From assembly GCA_018136815.1 (NCBI GenBank), contig CM030933.1, forward strand, positions 5,596,282-5,660,281: a stretch of DNA of 64,000 nt. The letters run 5' to 3'. Under the pieces are notes generated by a model. That model made no database searches, was not told the DNA's origin, and saw nothing but the letters and a program-made list of their open reading frames with translations. This DNA comes from Isochrysis galbana (taxonomy: Eukaryota > Haptophyta > Isochrysidales > Isochrysidaceae). A program made the translations under genes and the position numbers. Below, one piece after another: positions 1 through 10,340 of this stretch (the stretch's first letter is position 1; the number at the start of each line of letters is the position of its first letter).

Positions 1-758
1 CGTTGTAGGCACGATAGGACACCTACAGCCACCATGCGAAGTGGTGCTTGCTTGGTGCCAGGGAGCATTTGGCCTGGTGAGAGGACGGGGTGGGATTGCT
101 GTTTGGAAGACAAGCAGTGTGCGGATCTGAGGCCTGTACTCACGATTTGCTTGAGATGGTTGGTGAGCATCTTGCCGCCCACATTCAGACGCTTGATCGC
201 ATAGTTGAGCGCGGAAGAGCCGAAGATGGGCACGCAATGCGTTGCAGAGAAGCCGGCGTCGACGACAAGCGCGGCGGGCGGGGGTATGGCGCTGCCTGAT
301 GCCTTAGCTTGCTCTGCCGCTATCGAGAGTGCGGCGAGGACGGGCGCCGGCCGCGTACAGTAAGAGTGGAAGCCGAAGTGCTCGAAGACCATCTCATCAA
401 GCGTGTCTTGGATCGCCGTCGGGCACATCGGGATCTCTGTGAGGAGGAGGGCCGAGTCGGCGGGGTTGACATTGAGCAGGTCGGCAGAGAGAGCTCTTGA
501 CCACACCTCAGCCTGCGTGTCCCAGTTGACCAGGCAGCCACGCTCGAGAGACAGACGATACTGTAGAGAGGAGAAATCAGCAGCGCTCTCCAGCTGATCG
601 CCCACGTACAGCTTGCCAGCGGGCCCCTTGGAGCGAACGACGCCGTTGAGCATGCACTTGAGCGGCTCGCTCTGCCCCGCGAAGCCCACCTTGCACGTGT
701 GGCCGCCGTTGTCTATGACGACACGCTTGAGGTGCGAGGGGAGCGAGGACGACGCCAT
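1..758 (-). CDS. ARP6: Actin-related protein 6 (ARP6), 5' part, cut by window edge
   Basis: Nuclear actin-related protein; in known systems ARP6 is a subunit of the SWR1/SRCAP remodeller that deposits histone H2A.Z. Exon 1 runs 758-144 from an ATG at 758. Near its start is VVIDNGGHTCKVGFAG, the actin-fold phosphate-binding segment. ARP6 signatures follow: GCLVNWDTQAEVW, LLLTEIP, EMVFEHFGFHS, VVDAGFSATH, and RLNVGGKMLTNHLKQI at the exon end. A donor (ATC|GTGAGT) at 143 and acceptor (CTGTAG|GTG) ending at 23 give a 121-bp phase-0 intron. Exon 2 restarts as VSYRAYN, matching the conserved segment that follows LKEI in ARP6. The intron has no in-frame stop, so an unspliced reading also stays open. 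The rest of the gene lies left of the window. Assignment to ARP6 rather than conventional actin rests on the GGK-LTN-LK and VNWDTQ-VW motifs. Family recognition is strong; the intron is inferred. Confidence 0.85.
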   Translation of the reverse strand, partial: MASSSLPSHLKRVVIDNGGHTCKVGFAGQSEPLKCMLNGVVRSKGPAGKLYVGDQLESAADFSSLQYRLSLERGCLVNWDTQAEVWSRALSADLLNVNPADSALLLTEIPMCPTAIQDTLDEMVFEHFGFHSYCTRPAPVLAALSIAAEQAKASGSAIPPPAALVVDAGFSATHCVPIFGSSALNYAIKRLNVGGKMLTNHLKQIVSTGLRSAHCLSSKQQSHPVLSPGQMLPGTKQAPLRMVAVGVLSCLQ

Positions 759-2190
759 CCCTGCCGCGCGCGCGGGGGGGGGGGCGGGAGGAGGGCGAAG
801 AGAGTCGAGGCGGATCTTCCCTCCCCCCTCCCCCTCTCGGACCTCACTTGTTTAGGTGAAGAAAGTATGCTCTGTAGAAGGTCTACTGAGAGGACAATAT
901 TGTAGGCTTCGTTCTCTCCCTCTAAAAAGGAGTACACGACATCAATAGGAAAGGAGAGAAAATAGTGGTACCAACAGTTGTAGAAAAGTCGCGAGATTTG
1001 GCTGCGCATCTAGGAGTAAAAGAAGAGAGAGAGATGAGAACAACTAACTGCAGAACCAACCGGCGCACGACGACGCGCAGCGCGGCGCGCGGGAGGACGA
1101 AAAGAAAAGAGAAAAAGAGCTGGCCACTCATCCATTACTTTCTAATTTCAAAACGAAACACCAAGTTGTGCAGCTTGTAGCCCGGTCACTCACTATGGGA
1201 GTGCGGAGGGCACCAGCTGCAATGGGTAAATGAAGGGCTAAATAAGCTCCCTGTAGGTTCCGGTAGGATGGATCAGCACAAAAATTGGGGGGTTCTCCGG
1301 CGAAATTTTCGAAAAATACCGAATTTCAGGCCTTCGAAGACGGTGCGTGAAATACAATCGGGCCCCCTCCGGTATATTTTTAGTAAGGCCCTTCATGCGA
1401 GGCACAAACATCGAATAGCGAGGAAGGTTGTGACGCCAACTCACTAAGTCCACAAGGCGTGGTTCTATGCACACTGGACCATAAGTCATTAGTCATATGT
1501 CGAACTCGTAATTTTGCACTTCAATGTGTACGAAAGTATCACAAACCTCAAGACGCTTACGTGAACCACTAGTCACCGAGGGCTAGAGCGGCTGATTTGG
1601 CACCGCGACCGGGCGGACGGCATGGTCTTTTTCTGATCCATTTCAACTAGTGACAGCACAAAACGACAGATCAAGATATGCTGCCCTAGTTGCCGAGCGA
1701 ATTGCCCTCTCCAGCCTCGCATATCTTGTCGAATATCGGCATTGGCGCAGAAACCGCGTCAACGTTAACGTACCGAGATGCGCTCGAGTACCCAACTTCC
1801 CACCGCTACCGAGCGCGCTGCCGGCGCTTTCTCGGTCTTTGTTGTATTCAGGCCTTTCGGCATGAATATTTCGGCACGAGTACGAGCCTTCTTCGCGATA
1901 TACCGTCTTCTATGTTCGCCATGGTCGCGCAAGGCGTGCAGATTCGGATTCTCCCTGGGCTCAAGTCCTGGTTCGCCGATTTTCGTCTCGAAATTCAAGG
2001 ATTGGAGTTTTATTTTTACTGTTACGGTAATTGTTCACGCGTTTAAGGTAAGAAATGCAGGTAACAGCACTGGACCCCTCTGCATTCCCTTCCCCCCCCT
2101 CTGCAGTTCCCCCCCCCCAATAAAAAATAATTACAACTGGGAATATCGGCGGCTGCACTGAGCCGCTGGCCGATGCCGCACGCCGACGCG
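759..2190. other. Intergenic, no gene recognised
   Basis: Upstream of ARP6. The first 100 bases hold a G-run (772-784) and a C/T-rich block (826-840). The rest is lower in GC, with only short open frames on both strands that resemble nothing I know. I see no repeat shared with the rest of the window until about 2195. Confidence 0.5.
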
Positions 2191-2194
2191 GCTG

Positions 2195-2275
2195 GCGGGG
2201 CAGGTAGGGGGGGACCCTAAGGAATCCTTGGACACCCAGGGGAGGTGGGAAATAGTGGTTAAAATGAGTGAGTGA
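2195..2275 (-). repeat. Dispersed repeat L, partial copy
   Basis: Read on the minus strand, this matches 7404-7485 (+) and about 31935-32012 (-). The shared core is TTTTAACCACTATTTCCCAC, then CTGGGTGTCCAAGGATTC. Only this end of the longer (about 320 bp) repeat is present here. Confidence 0.75.
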
Positions 2276-2794
2276 CCGAGCTACAGCTTGGGAAAGACCA
2301 AGTTCTCGCTGTTTCGAGACTGGGGAGCGTGTGGAAGCAGCCGTACGCTGTAAGGTGTCAGATGTAGGCATCCTCCCGGGAGGCGCGCGCGCCCTCAGAA
2401 TTTCTTGGGTATTGGTTGGTGCTCGCGCCCTAGAAAGCAGAAAGGGACGTGGGTATCACCCGGCGAGGGGGAGGGGGGATGTGCCGCGCGACGCGGAGCG
2501 CCGGGGTGTGTAACGTGCAACGTGGACGTGCCCTTCCCCAACGTTCCCACGGAATATAGAAAGGGCCTTAGTGAATAACCAGTTGCATGGCTTAGAGTAG
2601 TACGCAGTACTCGAGCAGGTAGAGTATTCGGAGGTTTTCTAACAGGCAACATAAGTTGCGGTTGGATGGCTGCCCGCGGTGGCCAGGCCGAAGCGCACAG
2701 GGCGCAACAAATTGGCGCCCTCCTTTCGGATGCGGCGCGGCAGCAGTCTGAAAGGCGACACGCGAGTTCTGCTCCCGCCATGTAAACACGGTGC

Positions 2795-5700
2795 TCACTT
2801 TGGTGAAGCGAGTGCAAGATGCACGTGATCATCGACCCTAGCGACCAGCGCAGCCTCAAATTGAGGCGGCAAACGGGAGCGGGCCTTGTGATCACGCCTC
2901 AGTTCAAGCGCCATCGGAGCAATAGACGCCTCGAGTGGACCACCGCTCACGGGCGAGAACCCAAGATCAACAGGCGCGCGAAGACTTTGCCACGAATCGG
3001 TTATCCATGCCACCAATTTCAAGAGCTCGCCTCCCTGGACTCCGATAGCTAGCTCTGGCGCGCCATGCACGGCAACCCCATCTTGCGGTATCATTACGCC
3101 TGTAGGCTTCGCACCTGCGGCCGCAACCTCCGTCACATTGCCAGGGTATTCGGCGAACGGTGTCCCGCCTTCAGAGGCAACGGCGACCCTGTGAATGTAC
3201 TCGTAAATGCTTCCCACGAGATCGCTGACTCCGTGAGTGAACATTGCGTCGCATTGGGCCGGTGGCAGCGTCTTCTTTGTGAGGACGCGCAACATGGACT
3301 CAAGAGTTGGCAGAGCACGCCCAACGAGGAGCGGAATGTCTCCCGCGAGTCCGAGTCGCAAGAGGGGCACCGCAAATAGTGGTAGCAAAGATGAGAGGGT
3401 CTCCTCAAACGGCTTCTCCCCTAGCATCCTAACGAACGCTCTTCCAGCGTAGACCTCGCGCGCGGAAGCAAGGGCGGCGGCGGCGTGACATGACGCATCG
3501 ACTCCTGATTGCCCGCTCAGTGCTGCAGCTGCGGCTAGCCCCTCGCCATCACCCAATTGTCGTGCATGCTCAAGTAACAAAGCCGCAACCCGAGCCGGAG
3601 AGCTAAGGTCGAAATCGTGCGTGGTGGAGGCTGCGCTCTCTCTAGCCATCGCAGCGCGCAAGTCCCAATAGTTTGCTGACAGATGGTCAATCGCGGCGGT
3701 GAGGGCACGACGAAGCGGCGGAGGCACCGTAGCCACAAGTTGTCGTGTGCGACGCTCGCGCGACTTGAGAGCGAGGGAGGTGGCGGTAAGCCGCTGCAGC
3801 ACGGAGGCACCTCCAAGAGGGCGTATGAGCAGCAACGACAACACGGCATTGGCTGTTGGACCAGGATTAGCGTCGCGAGAGGCGAGTAGCTTGACGATTG
3901 CTTTCACAGGTAGGATGCGCAGCAGGGACTGCAGCTTCTTTGCGCGGCGCCCAAGCTTGCGGCGCACGTGCAACTCAGTTGCGTGCTGAGCCAGCTCGAC
4001 TAGCCTCTGTAGATCCGGTGCCAGAGCCTTCGAATACGGTGCTGCAGTAATGGCTCCGACGTACAACCTCGCTAGCCTGGCTGCGCCATGTGAGCGGAGC
4101 TGCGTCTCGAGCGTCGCAAGCAACTGCAGAAGTGGTTCCGTCGCCTCCGCCTTGGTCGGCATCGGCTGCCCACCTCCGGCTGCTGATGCGCTTGTGGCCT
4201 TGGCCCACGCGCGTGCCAAGCTTGCGGCTGATGGCGTGGAACGTGTAGCTGCGCCCGTCGTTGAAAGCCCTTCGGAAATGCGGTCGTCACTGGATTTGGC
4301 GAAGAAAGTGCTCTTCATCATCTCTTCCTCAAACTCCTCCTCCTCCTCGTCTTCTTCGTCCAGCACAGATGTCGTCGAGTCTTGCAGGTGAAAAGGCAGC
4401 GTGGAGACGTGGCTATGCGCTGAAAGACGTCGCCAAGCGTCCTTGGAAGGTGATGAGCCTTGAGCCTCTGTCATAGCGCAAGGCACTTCAGTGGCGAAAC
4501 CACGACTTTCCACCGCCACGGCAAGCGCTGGTTGGAGCTCACAGTCTGTACCGCCGCTCGGGACAGGAATAGCAATAGCGATCGGCACCGGAGTGCAAGC
4601 CCCGAAAGTAATTTCATTTGAGGCCCTCGACGCACTCGCCCCGAACGACGTGTGTGTGTTGCTGGGCCAATCGTTCGCGTCCCGTGCATATGACGACTCC
4701 GCAAGAACGGTCGATGCAGAAGATCCCTCAGGAAATCGATTCGAAAAGCCGTGCTCCGTTTCATTTGGATCTGCTGCGCGCGCACTTTGACTGAGGTTCA
4801 ACAAGATGTCAGTCGCTTGTTCTGCGATCTCTGCGGGCACTGAGCCGCCAGCTGCAACGCTGATGAGATGGCGCGCTTGTGTGGGCGTGTATATCGATGC
4901 CAGTAAAAAGAAGCGCAAGATGCGATGCGCGTTCAAGTCGTGATCGGACTTCCCGGCCTGCATGGGGAGAAGCGGGAGACACTTGAGATCCGGTAAACAG
5001 TCCATATTACCTTACGGCCGCTCGTCATAAAACCACAGATCTGTCACGCTCACCTGCAATCCATATTTCGACAAGAGCGCAACGAGATCTCTCACTGCCC
5101 GTGTGGCGGATCGGACAGCTGTGTGCGGGTCTCCAGAGAGGGGCGGAGCCTCAAGGATACACTTTCTGAGACGATCCATCAATGCAGACGTCGAACGCGG
5201 CATAGAGGGAGGGGTGCCAGATTCAAGGCCCTCGCTTTCCGTTGCAGAGGAGCAGCAGCCTATTGCGCTCGTGTATGCCGGTGCACTGCTACAACTCAGT
5301 TGCTGCAGCGAATGGCCGCAGTGGGAGGACTGCGCATGCGCGCACTTCCCACATGATGGCCGCCACGCTCCTGCTGCTTCTGACGTCTCAATGTCTGAAG
5401 CTGTCGTCTGCGGGGGTCGAGCATGCGAAATATTAGATTCATCCAGTGTTATTCGTGAGACATGGAGGCCCGAACAGGAGACTTCCGTAGCCGAAAGCGC
5501 TGCAACAGATGGATGATCTCGTACGGATGTACCGTCTGCCTCAGCCGCTGTGACCCCTAGCGGGTGCGTCACCAAGCGCCCATCGCTCGGGTACACGGCC
5601 TGCACTGTTCTCATGCAAGAGCATGGCGAAGGGGAGAAATCTTCGGCCGGAGCTGACGAGGACGTCACTCCAGCTGCACGCCCATGCGATTCGCCCTGTG

Positions 5701-6952
5701 TGCTCACCGCACACCCTGCAGCTGCGAGCAAGTCCCCGCCCCCTATCTGCCCCTGGAACCCATCAACCGTGTCGTCCTCATCCCAGGACTTGATGACCTC
5801 ACCAGCAGACCCCATGAGCGCAACCAGTGTTTGTGACGCAATCGCGTCTGCAGTGGCACCGAGTGCGGCCTCCTCAAGCCAAAGCGTCGCCACCTCTGCC
5901 GCACTAAGGGCAGGCATATCGCCATCACTTGGGTAAGTCGAGACGGCCGTATCCACGAGGCGATCGTGAGCCATTTGACCGAGTTGAGCGGCTGGCGATG
6001 GGTGTCGGCAAGTAGAGGGTGCCAAAGACATGGCTGCAGGAGCGTGAGCCGTTTGCTGCGAGATGGCCTCGAGCCACAAGGCGGAGTCCTCGTTGCCTTC
6101 AGGCGAGGCCAGATTGATCGTCTTGCCGCCCTTCATGGGTTTGAGGACCAGCGCCACGCCCGACGGGGCGTCGGCTGCCTTGGCGAGAGAGACTGTGAAG
6201 GTGGAGAGCCACAGGGTGCCGCGCGGTGAGTCTGCATCCAAGGATGAGTAATAAATAAGGCAGGCACTGGACTGAGGAAGATTCGAGTCACTGGCTGCGG
6301 CGGCTTCGCCGCTGTTTGCCCGGGCCCCTGCGTAGAGGACGAACCATCGACGGTTGCGTCCCGCAAGGTGGTCTCGTTTCTTCAGCAGCCAGCCGGATCT
6401 CAAGACCCGAGCCAATGACGGACTCCCGGCATTAGCGCCCGCGGACGCGTCCCAAATGCGACGCTCACGCTCCTGCTGCGCAGCGAGTCGCAGGGCGGCC
6501 ACGCAGCCTAGTGCGCGAGGTGTTGGTGGGACTACACCACACGCCACAATTGCACGCTGCCAAGCGCTTATCTGCTCAGCGTCGGCCGAGGCAAGCAGCG
6601 CCACTCGGCGGCGCGGCCGTCCCGAGTGGAGGGTGAGCTGCAGCAGGTGCAGTGGCGGGCGGGGTACAGGCTGTTCGAGCAGGCGATTCTCAAGCGCGTC
6701 AACCGCCCAGCAGTCGAGCCTCTCGACCGGCGCCCCGCCCGCGCTCCACGCAGCATGGTCTATCCACGCAAGCAGTTGGGCGCTCGCCACCTCGAGCTGA
6801 CACACCCGCGCTCGAAGGCTCTGGGTGCGGTCAGCAGAGGAGAGGCGTGTCCAGAGCGGGGAGGGGCGGGCGGGCCAGGATCCCCCCTCGAACGCCAGCC
6901 CTGTCCGCCCAGAGCTCGTCTCCACGCCGCCCAGACTCACCTCGTCGTCCAT
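2795..6952 (-). CDS. PH-domain protein with PX-associated (PXB/DUF3818)-like C-terminal half
   Basis: Two long frames join as one gene. Exon 1 (6952-5054) ends KYGLQ at a CAG|GTGAGC donor; exon 2 (4957-2795) begins after CCCCATGCAG. The 96-bp intron is phase 0 on both sides and removes the in-frame stop at 5014-5012, giving 1,353 residues. A PH domain lies at about 183-302 (GWLLKKRDHLAGRNRRWFVLY to the C-terminal W of SALWLEAI). A degenerate PH-like segment precedes it (about 80-139). Residues about 300-900 are low complexity, with an acidic run and repeated YPSDG motifs. Residues about 900-1190 are helical; LLLIRPLGGASVLQR at about 1007-1022 resembles the 'LFLAQPFG-SLLQR' signature of fungal PX-associated lipid-transport proteins. 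That resemblance is from memory and moderate. A role in membrane-lipid binding is inferred. ATG 6952 is chosen because the reading farther upstream has no ATG. Confidence 0.7.
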
Positions 6953-7403
6953 ACAGAGAGGGGGGTGGGGGGGAAGGGGGGGAGAGGGAGAGCGGCCGCA
7001 CAGCACGCCAGCCGCCCCATCGAAATATCGAAATATCCCTCTGTCCCTCGATCGAGGGATTTTGCAGAGCTAAAAATGACCAGCGGGCTTTAGTTTGCGC
7101 TAGTCAACGGCAACGGAGCAGCGAGGGGGCGCAATTAGGCCGGAGAAAAGGAAGCAGAAAATAAAACTCCCCCGCCAAGGGGGGACGCATCGGGGGAAGC
7201 CTTCCCCGCGCGCCTTTCGCCTTTCTCCGCCGCGCACGCGCCCCGGACCGCCCAAGCTCTCCCTCTCTCTCTCTCTACGAACGCTACAGTTGATCTCAGC
7301 ACCACCATGGACCCCAGCTCCGCGACCCTCGCACCCCCCGCTCCCCGTCCCCGCTCCCGAGCCGCCCGAGACGGACGCCACCCTCCGCGCGTCCATAGCC
7401 CGG
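6953..7403. other. Upstream region of the PH-domain gene
   Basis: Starts with a GA-rich plus strand (CT-rich on the coding strand) at 6961-6990, likely 5' UTR or promoter. A short CT microsatellite lies at 7260-7275. No gene recognised. Confidence 0.45.
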
Positions 7404-7700
7404 GCACTCACTCATTTTAACCACTATTTCCCACCTCCCCTGGGTGTCCAAGGATTCCGCAGGGTCCCCCCCTACGTTGCCCCGGCAACTCCCTCCCCCC
7501 TCCGAACGACCCCCTCCCGCCCCACGAAGGGCGATGGCGTCGGTGAGTGATCCCCTTCCCTTCCCCCGCTCGTGGCGGTCTATTTTGGGAGATTGAGGGG
7601 GTCGCTCACGGGAGGGAATCAGAGTAGTAAATGTAGGGCGCATCACTATTAGAAACGCGGAGCTTCTGCGACGTCCGATCGCCCGCGATCGGCCGAAGAA
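7404..7700 (+). repeat. Dispersed repeat L, long copy
   Basis: Matches the minus strand of about 31690-32012 along its length and 2195-2275 at its left end. Shared blocks include ACCACTATTTCCCACCTCCC, ATGGCGTCGGTGAGTG, CTATTTTGGGAGA, GAAACGCGGAG and a palindromic GCGATCGGCCGA. Conservation is patchy, so this is an old element. Confidence 0.7.
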
Positions 7701-8064
7701 TGGCCTGGAGGTGGTGGCCATCCAGAGCCCCGAGCTCTCGCGAGCAGGGTGGGGGGTGGGGGGTCACTAGTAGCTCGCATGCTGGTTCTTGAGGGTCGCA
7801 CACAGTCGTACTAATCCATCTTGGCCCCTCGCACCTCGCACCGCAAGAATGCCTCGATTCGATCCGGCCCGACGCCCAGAGCCAGCAACCTGTGTGGCCG
7901 GGGTGGGAGGTGGGGTTAGCCTCATGTGTGGTCTAGCTTCCCTAGGGTCCATGGGGTTCGTTGAGTCCGTGTCGATGTCGCCCTCTCTCGAGGTTTTTGC
8001 GTACGATGCGTGCTTTGTGTTGGCCCTTGTTTGTGTTGGTGCTCATTGTGTTGGGCCTCTTCGC

Positions 8065-8583
8065 AGGGCCGCGGAGCGCCAGCGAGGGAGAGGCAGGAGG
8101 GGCCAGGGCCATGCCCCAGCCTCACCTGCCCCCTGAGCTGTGCTCCCAGGCCCTGCAGGCCATCTGGGGACCTGAGCGAGGGGCCGCAGGCGCGCGCCAT
8201 GGGCCCCCGCCGCAGGGAAGAGAGGAGGAAAAGGGAAGAGGGAGGGGAGGGGGGAGCGGCAGCTCTCCCCTCCGGCAGTAACGTGTCTTCTCGCCCCGTT
8301 TGGGTAAGAGAAGACGGGGGCGCCAGAGCCAGGAGGGAAGGGCCGCGGCTCGCCGTGGCCACTCGCACTAGCGAGGGAGATTAGCGCTTCTGGGCCCCTA
8401 TCTCACGAGTGCCCCCCCCCCCCCCCGCGTTGCTTTTACCCGAAAGGGGTTTTCCCCCAGCGTGGACTCGAGGAGAGGACGCGCTGGGGTGTGTGGGGTC
8501 GGTGCATGCACTGGGGGGAGGACAAATATCGAGGGGAGGGGGCGGTGCCCCCACCCCCCGGTATCACTCGGACACCTGGCTCG
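8065..8583 (+). repeat. Dispersed repeat C, copy 1
   Basis: About 520 bp closely matching 62055-62574 (+). Shared blocks: AGCGAGGGAGAGGCAGGAGG, GGGGCCGCAGGCGCGCGCCA, TGGACTCGAGGAGAGGAC, ACAAATATCGAGGGGAGG and ATCACTCGGACACCT. A C15 run interrupts it near 8412. Shorter pieces of the family appear at 35300-35480. Confidence 0.85.
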
Positions 8584-8591
8584 TCAGGCAT

Positions 8592-8666
8592 GGCGGGATT
8601 CCGGGACGGAAAAGTTGTGTCCAATTAGCTAGTGGGGTTGGCTAGGATATAACATTGATTATTTTA
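8592..8666 (+). repeat. Dispersed repeat J, copy 1
   Basis: About 75 bp nearly identical to 26340-26412. The shared core runs from GGGATTCCGGGA through GTTGTGTCCAATTAGCTAGT and GGGTTGGCTAGGATATAACA to an A/T-rich end. It directly follows repeat C here and a LINE 5' end in the other copy. Confidence 0.8.
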
Positions 8667-9008
8667 TTGTGTTGGGCCTCTTGGGCCTGTGTTGTGTGTG
8701 TCGCAAGCGCGCCCGAGGCTCGCTTGTCAACTTACCCTTCGGGGCTGGGAAGCATTCCTTCTTTCTTTGCCGTCTCCGCTGTCCTATTTACAGGATAAGT
8801 CGGGACAGAGTCGGCCGCCCACTCGGATCGACACAGGAGGAAGGGGGGGATGATCACCGGGGGGAGGCGCGGGCGCGGGCCACCGGACCATATATAAATT
8901 TTTAAATTTTTAACAATTTTTTATGGGTCGCGGCGCGGCAAAGGAACGGGACTAGCGCGCACACAAGACAGGACTCCCTGCCGCGGCGAGCGCAAGCACC
9001 CTTCCCCC

Positions 9009-10022
9009 TTATGCCACCCAGCTCTTCACTAGCTTACTACCTGCGCTAGCCGGAGCACCCCTCCCTCCACACTCAAGCAGCCCCCCACGCCAGGATCCTG
9101 TTTTGGTCTCGCAGGCAAGGGGGCCTAATGGGAGGGTGAGGAGCAACTCCTCAAAGAGGAGCTTTGGGGAAGGAGATGTTTGAGTGGGGGCGCTATACCC
9201 TTGCGCTAGGCATGGGCAGCGACGCCGCCTCAAGACATGTCCTCCCTCTGGTCTTGAGTCGAAATTTTTGGTGTTTGAATCCGAGGGCGAGGGGGTTTGT
9301 GCTTCTTGGGTTGGTTGTAGTGGGATGAGGGAGTGGGAGATGGAGTGAAGTGTTGAAAGAGGGCCCAAGGCAGGGCACTGAGTTGTAGGTACTTGTGGCC
9401 CACAAGCGTGGGGTGAAAACGAAAAGTGTATCAACATGTGTCTTGAATTGAAATTTTTGGTGCTTTGAACAGAGGGCGGGGGGTTCGTGCCGTTTGGGTT
9501 GGTTGAAGTGTGAAGGGGGAGTGGGAGAGGGAGTCTTGTGTTGAGAGAGGGCCCAAGGCAGGGCACTGAGTGATTGGTACTAGTGGCTAGTGGCCCACAA
9601 GAGTGGGGTGAAGACGAGAATTGTGTCAACAAGTTGGAAAACAGAGGCATGGGGTGCTCTTCTCCGTATGGGGTTGATGGTTGTGAAGTGCCCTCCCATG
9701 TTGGGTGCACTGATGGTAGAGGTTTCCACCATGGGGAGGGCAGCTGAGCTGCCCTCCCACATGAGGTGCTCTTGGGGTGGGAGGGTTTCCCACTGTTGGA
9801 GGGGGTCTCAAAGACCCCCTGCATGATGCGCAGAGCCATGGTGGCAAACTGTTCGGTGCCAGTGCTCGCCACCCCGCGCGCTTGCGCGGGTGTGGTTTGG
9901 ATGGGTTGGATGGGCTCTGAGAGGGCTTTCTGACGAGCCGCCTCGGGCGGCGTGGGGCGTCCCAGGTGGGGCGCGGTGGCGAGGGTCGCCTGGGGCTCGG
10001 GAGCGGTCGCGGCACGCTCCAT
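9009..10022 (-). CDS. Hypothetical protein in the nested insertion
   Basis: A 337-residue frame with an ATG at 10022, about 27 bases inside the insert's 5' end. I do not recognise it. The N-terminal 60 residues are Ala/Pro-rich (ERAATAPEPQATLATA) and the middle is Pro/Ser/Thr-rich. A unit ending SCGPLATS / ACGPQVPT and containing VPCLGP / CPALGP occurs twice because of a 191-bp DNA duplication (9250-9625). Composition looks like a disordered protein or an accidental frame. It may be the coding part of the retroposed transcript. Confidence that it is translated is low. Confidence 0.3.
   Translation of the reverse strand: MERAATAPEPQATLATAPHLGRPTPPEAARQKALSEPIQPIQTTPAQARGVASTGTEQFATMALRIMQGVFETPSNSGKPSHPKSTSCGRAAQLPSPWWKPLPSVHPTWEGTSQPSTPYGEEHPMPLFSNLLTQFSSSPHSCGPLATSTNHSVPCLGPSLNTRLPLPLPLHTSTNPNGTNPPPSVQSTKNFNSRHMLIHFSFSPHACGPQVPTTQCPALGPLSTLHSISHSLIPLQPTQEAQTPSPSDSNTKNFDSRPEGGHVLRRRRCPCLAQGYSAPTQTSPSPKLLFEELLLTLPLGPLACETKTGSWRGGLLECGGRGAPASAGSKLVKSWVA
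9250..9625. repeat. 191-bp tandem duplication
   Basis: Two adjacent units of about 191 bp. Anchors: GAAATTTTTGGTG at about 9260 and 9451, GAGGGCCCAAGGCAGGGCAC at about 9358 and 9548, and GTGGCCCACAAG at about 9390 and 9591. Divergence of roughly 15% suggests an old duplication. Confidence 0.8.
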
Positions 10023-10275
10023 AGTTCAAACTATAACAATAGTTTTTCCCACCGGACCATATATATCTAAGCCCTTCACCCCTATCCCCCTAGTAGTGCA
10101 CGGGGGGAGCCGCCTGATGGCGGGGGGAGAAGGGCCGGGGGAGTGGGGGTGTAGAAAGTATGCTACGTACTTAGTGTAGTGGGTAGTGGTTCCATTCGCC
10201 GCGAGTGCGGTAAGAATATTAAAAGGTTTATTTTCTATTTTCTCGATATGATGCCTGGTGAGCCATTCTGTCCAT

Positions 10276-10340
10276 GTGGTAACACGTGAAAGCGCCGGCA
10301 GCCCCCCCCCCCCCCCCCCTCCTCTCTCCTCTCTGGCTTT
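10276..10340 (+). repeat. Dispersed repeat K with C-run, copy 1
   Basis: GTGGTAACACGTGAAAGCGC followed by CGGCAGC, a run of C and CT-rich sequence. The same block occurs inverted at about 59020-59065. Confidence 0.7.

Larger units (their letters stand above)
8897..10049 (-). mobile_element. Retroposed insertion nested in the LINE 3' UTR
   Basis: Flanked by a perfect 16-bp direct repeat, CACCGGACCATATATA, at 8881-8896 and 10050-10065; other copies of the host repeat have this site once. On the minus strand the insert ends in an A-rich stretch (from the complement of 8897-8930), as expected for target-primed reverse transcription of an RNA. It carries one long frame (9009-10022) and an internal tandem duplication. 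No reverse transcriptase is visible, so it is a processed copy of a host transcript or a non-autonomous retroposon. Confidence 0.65.
8740..10225 (+). mobile_element. LINE 3'-UTR copy, split by a nested insertion
   Basis: 8740-8896 and 10050-10225 together match the 3' end of the LINE at 47959-50325. The left part has the stem-loop block (TTTACAGGATAAGTCGGGAC). The right part has CTAAGCCCTTCACCCCTATC, the GGAGCCGCCTGATGGCGG hairpin and the terminal GCGGTAAGAATATTAAAAGG. The two parts are separated by a 1.15-kb insertion between copies of CACCGGACCATATATA. Confidence 0.75.

Noticed and set aside
1690-2161. Overlapping 118- and 127-codon plus frames
   Set aside because: Overlap each other in different frames, no domain features, no partner exons.
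5012-5030. In-frame TAA as the true end of a shorter PH protein
   Set aside because: A consensus donor lies 39 bases upstream and a consensus acceptor downstream, both phase 0, joining two long coding regions. Kept only as a possible intron-retention form.
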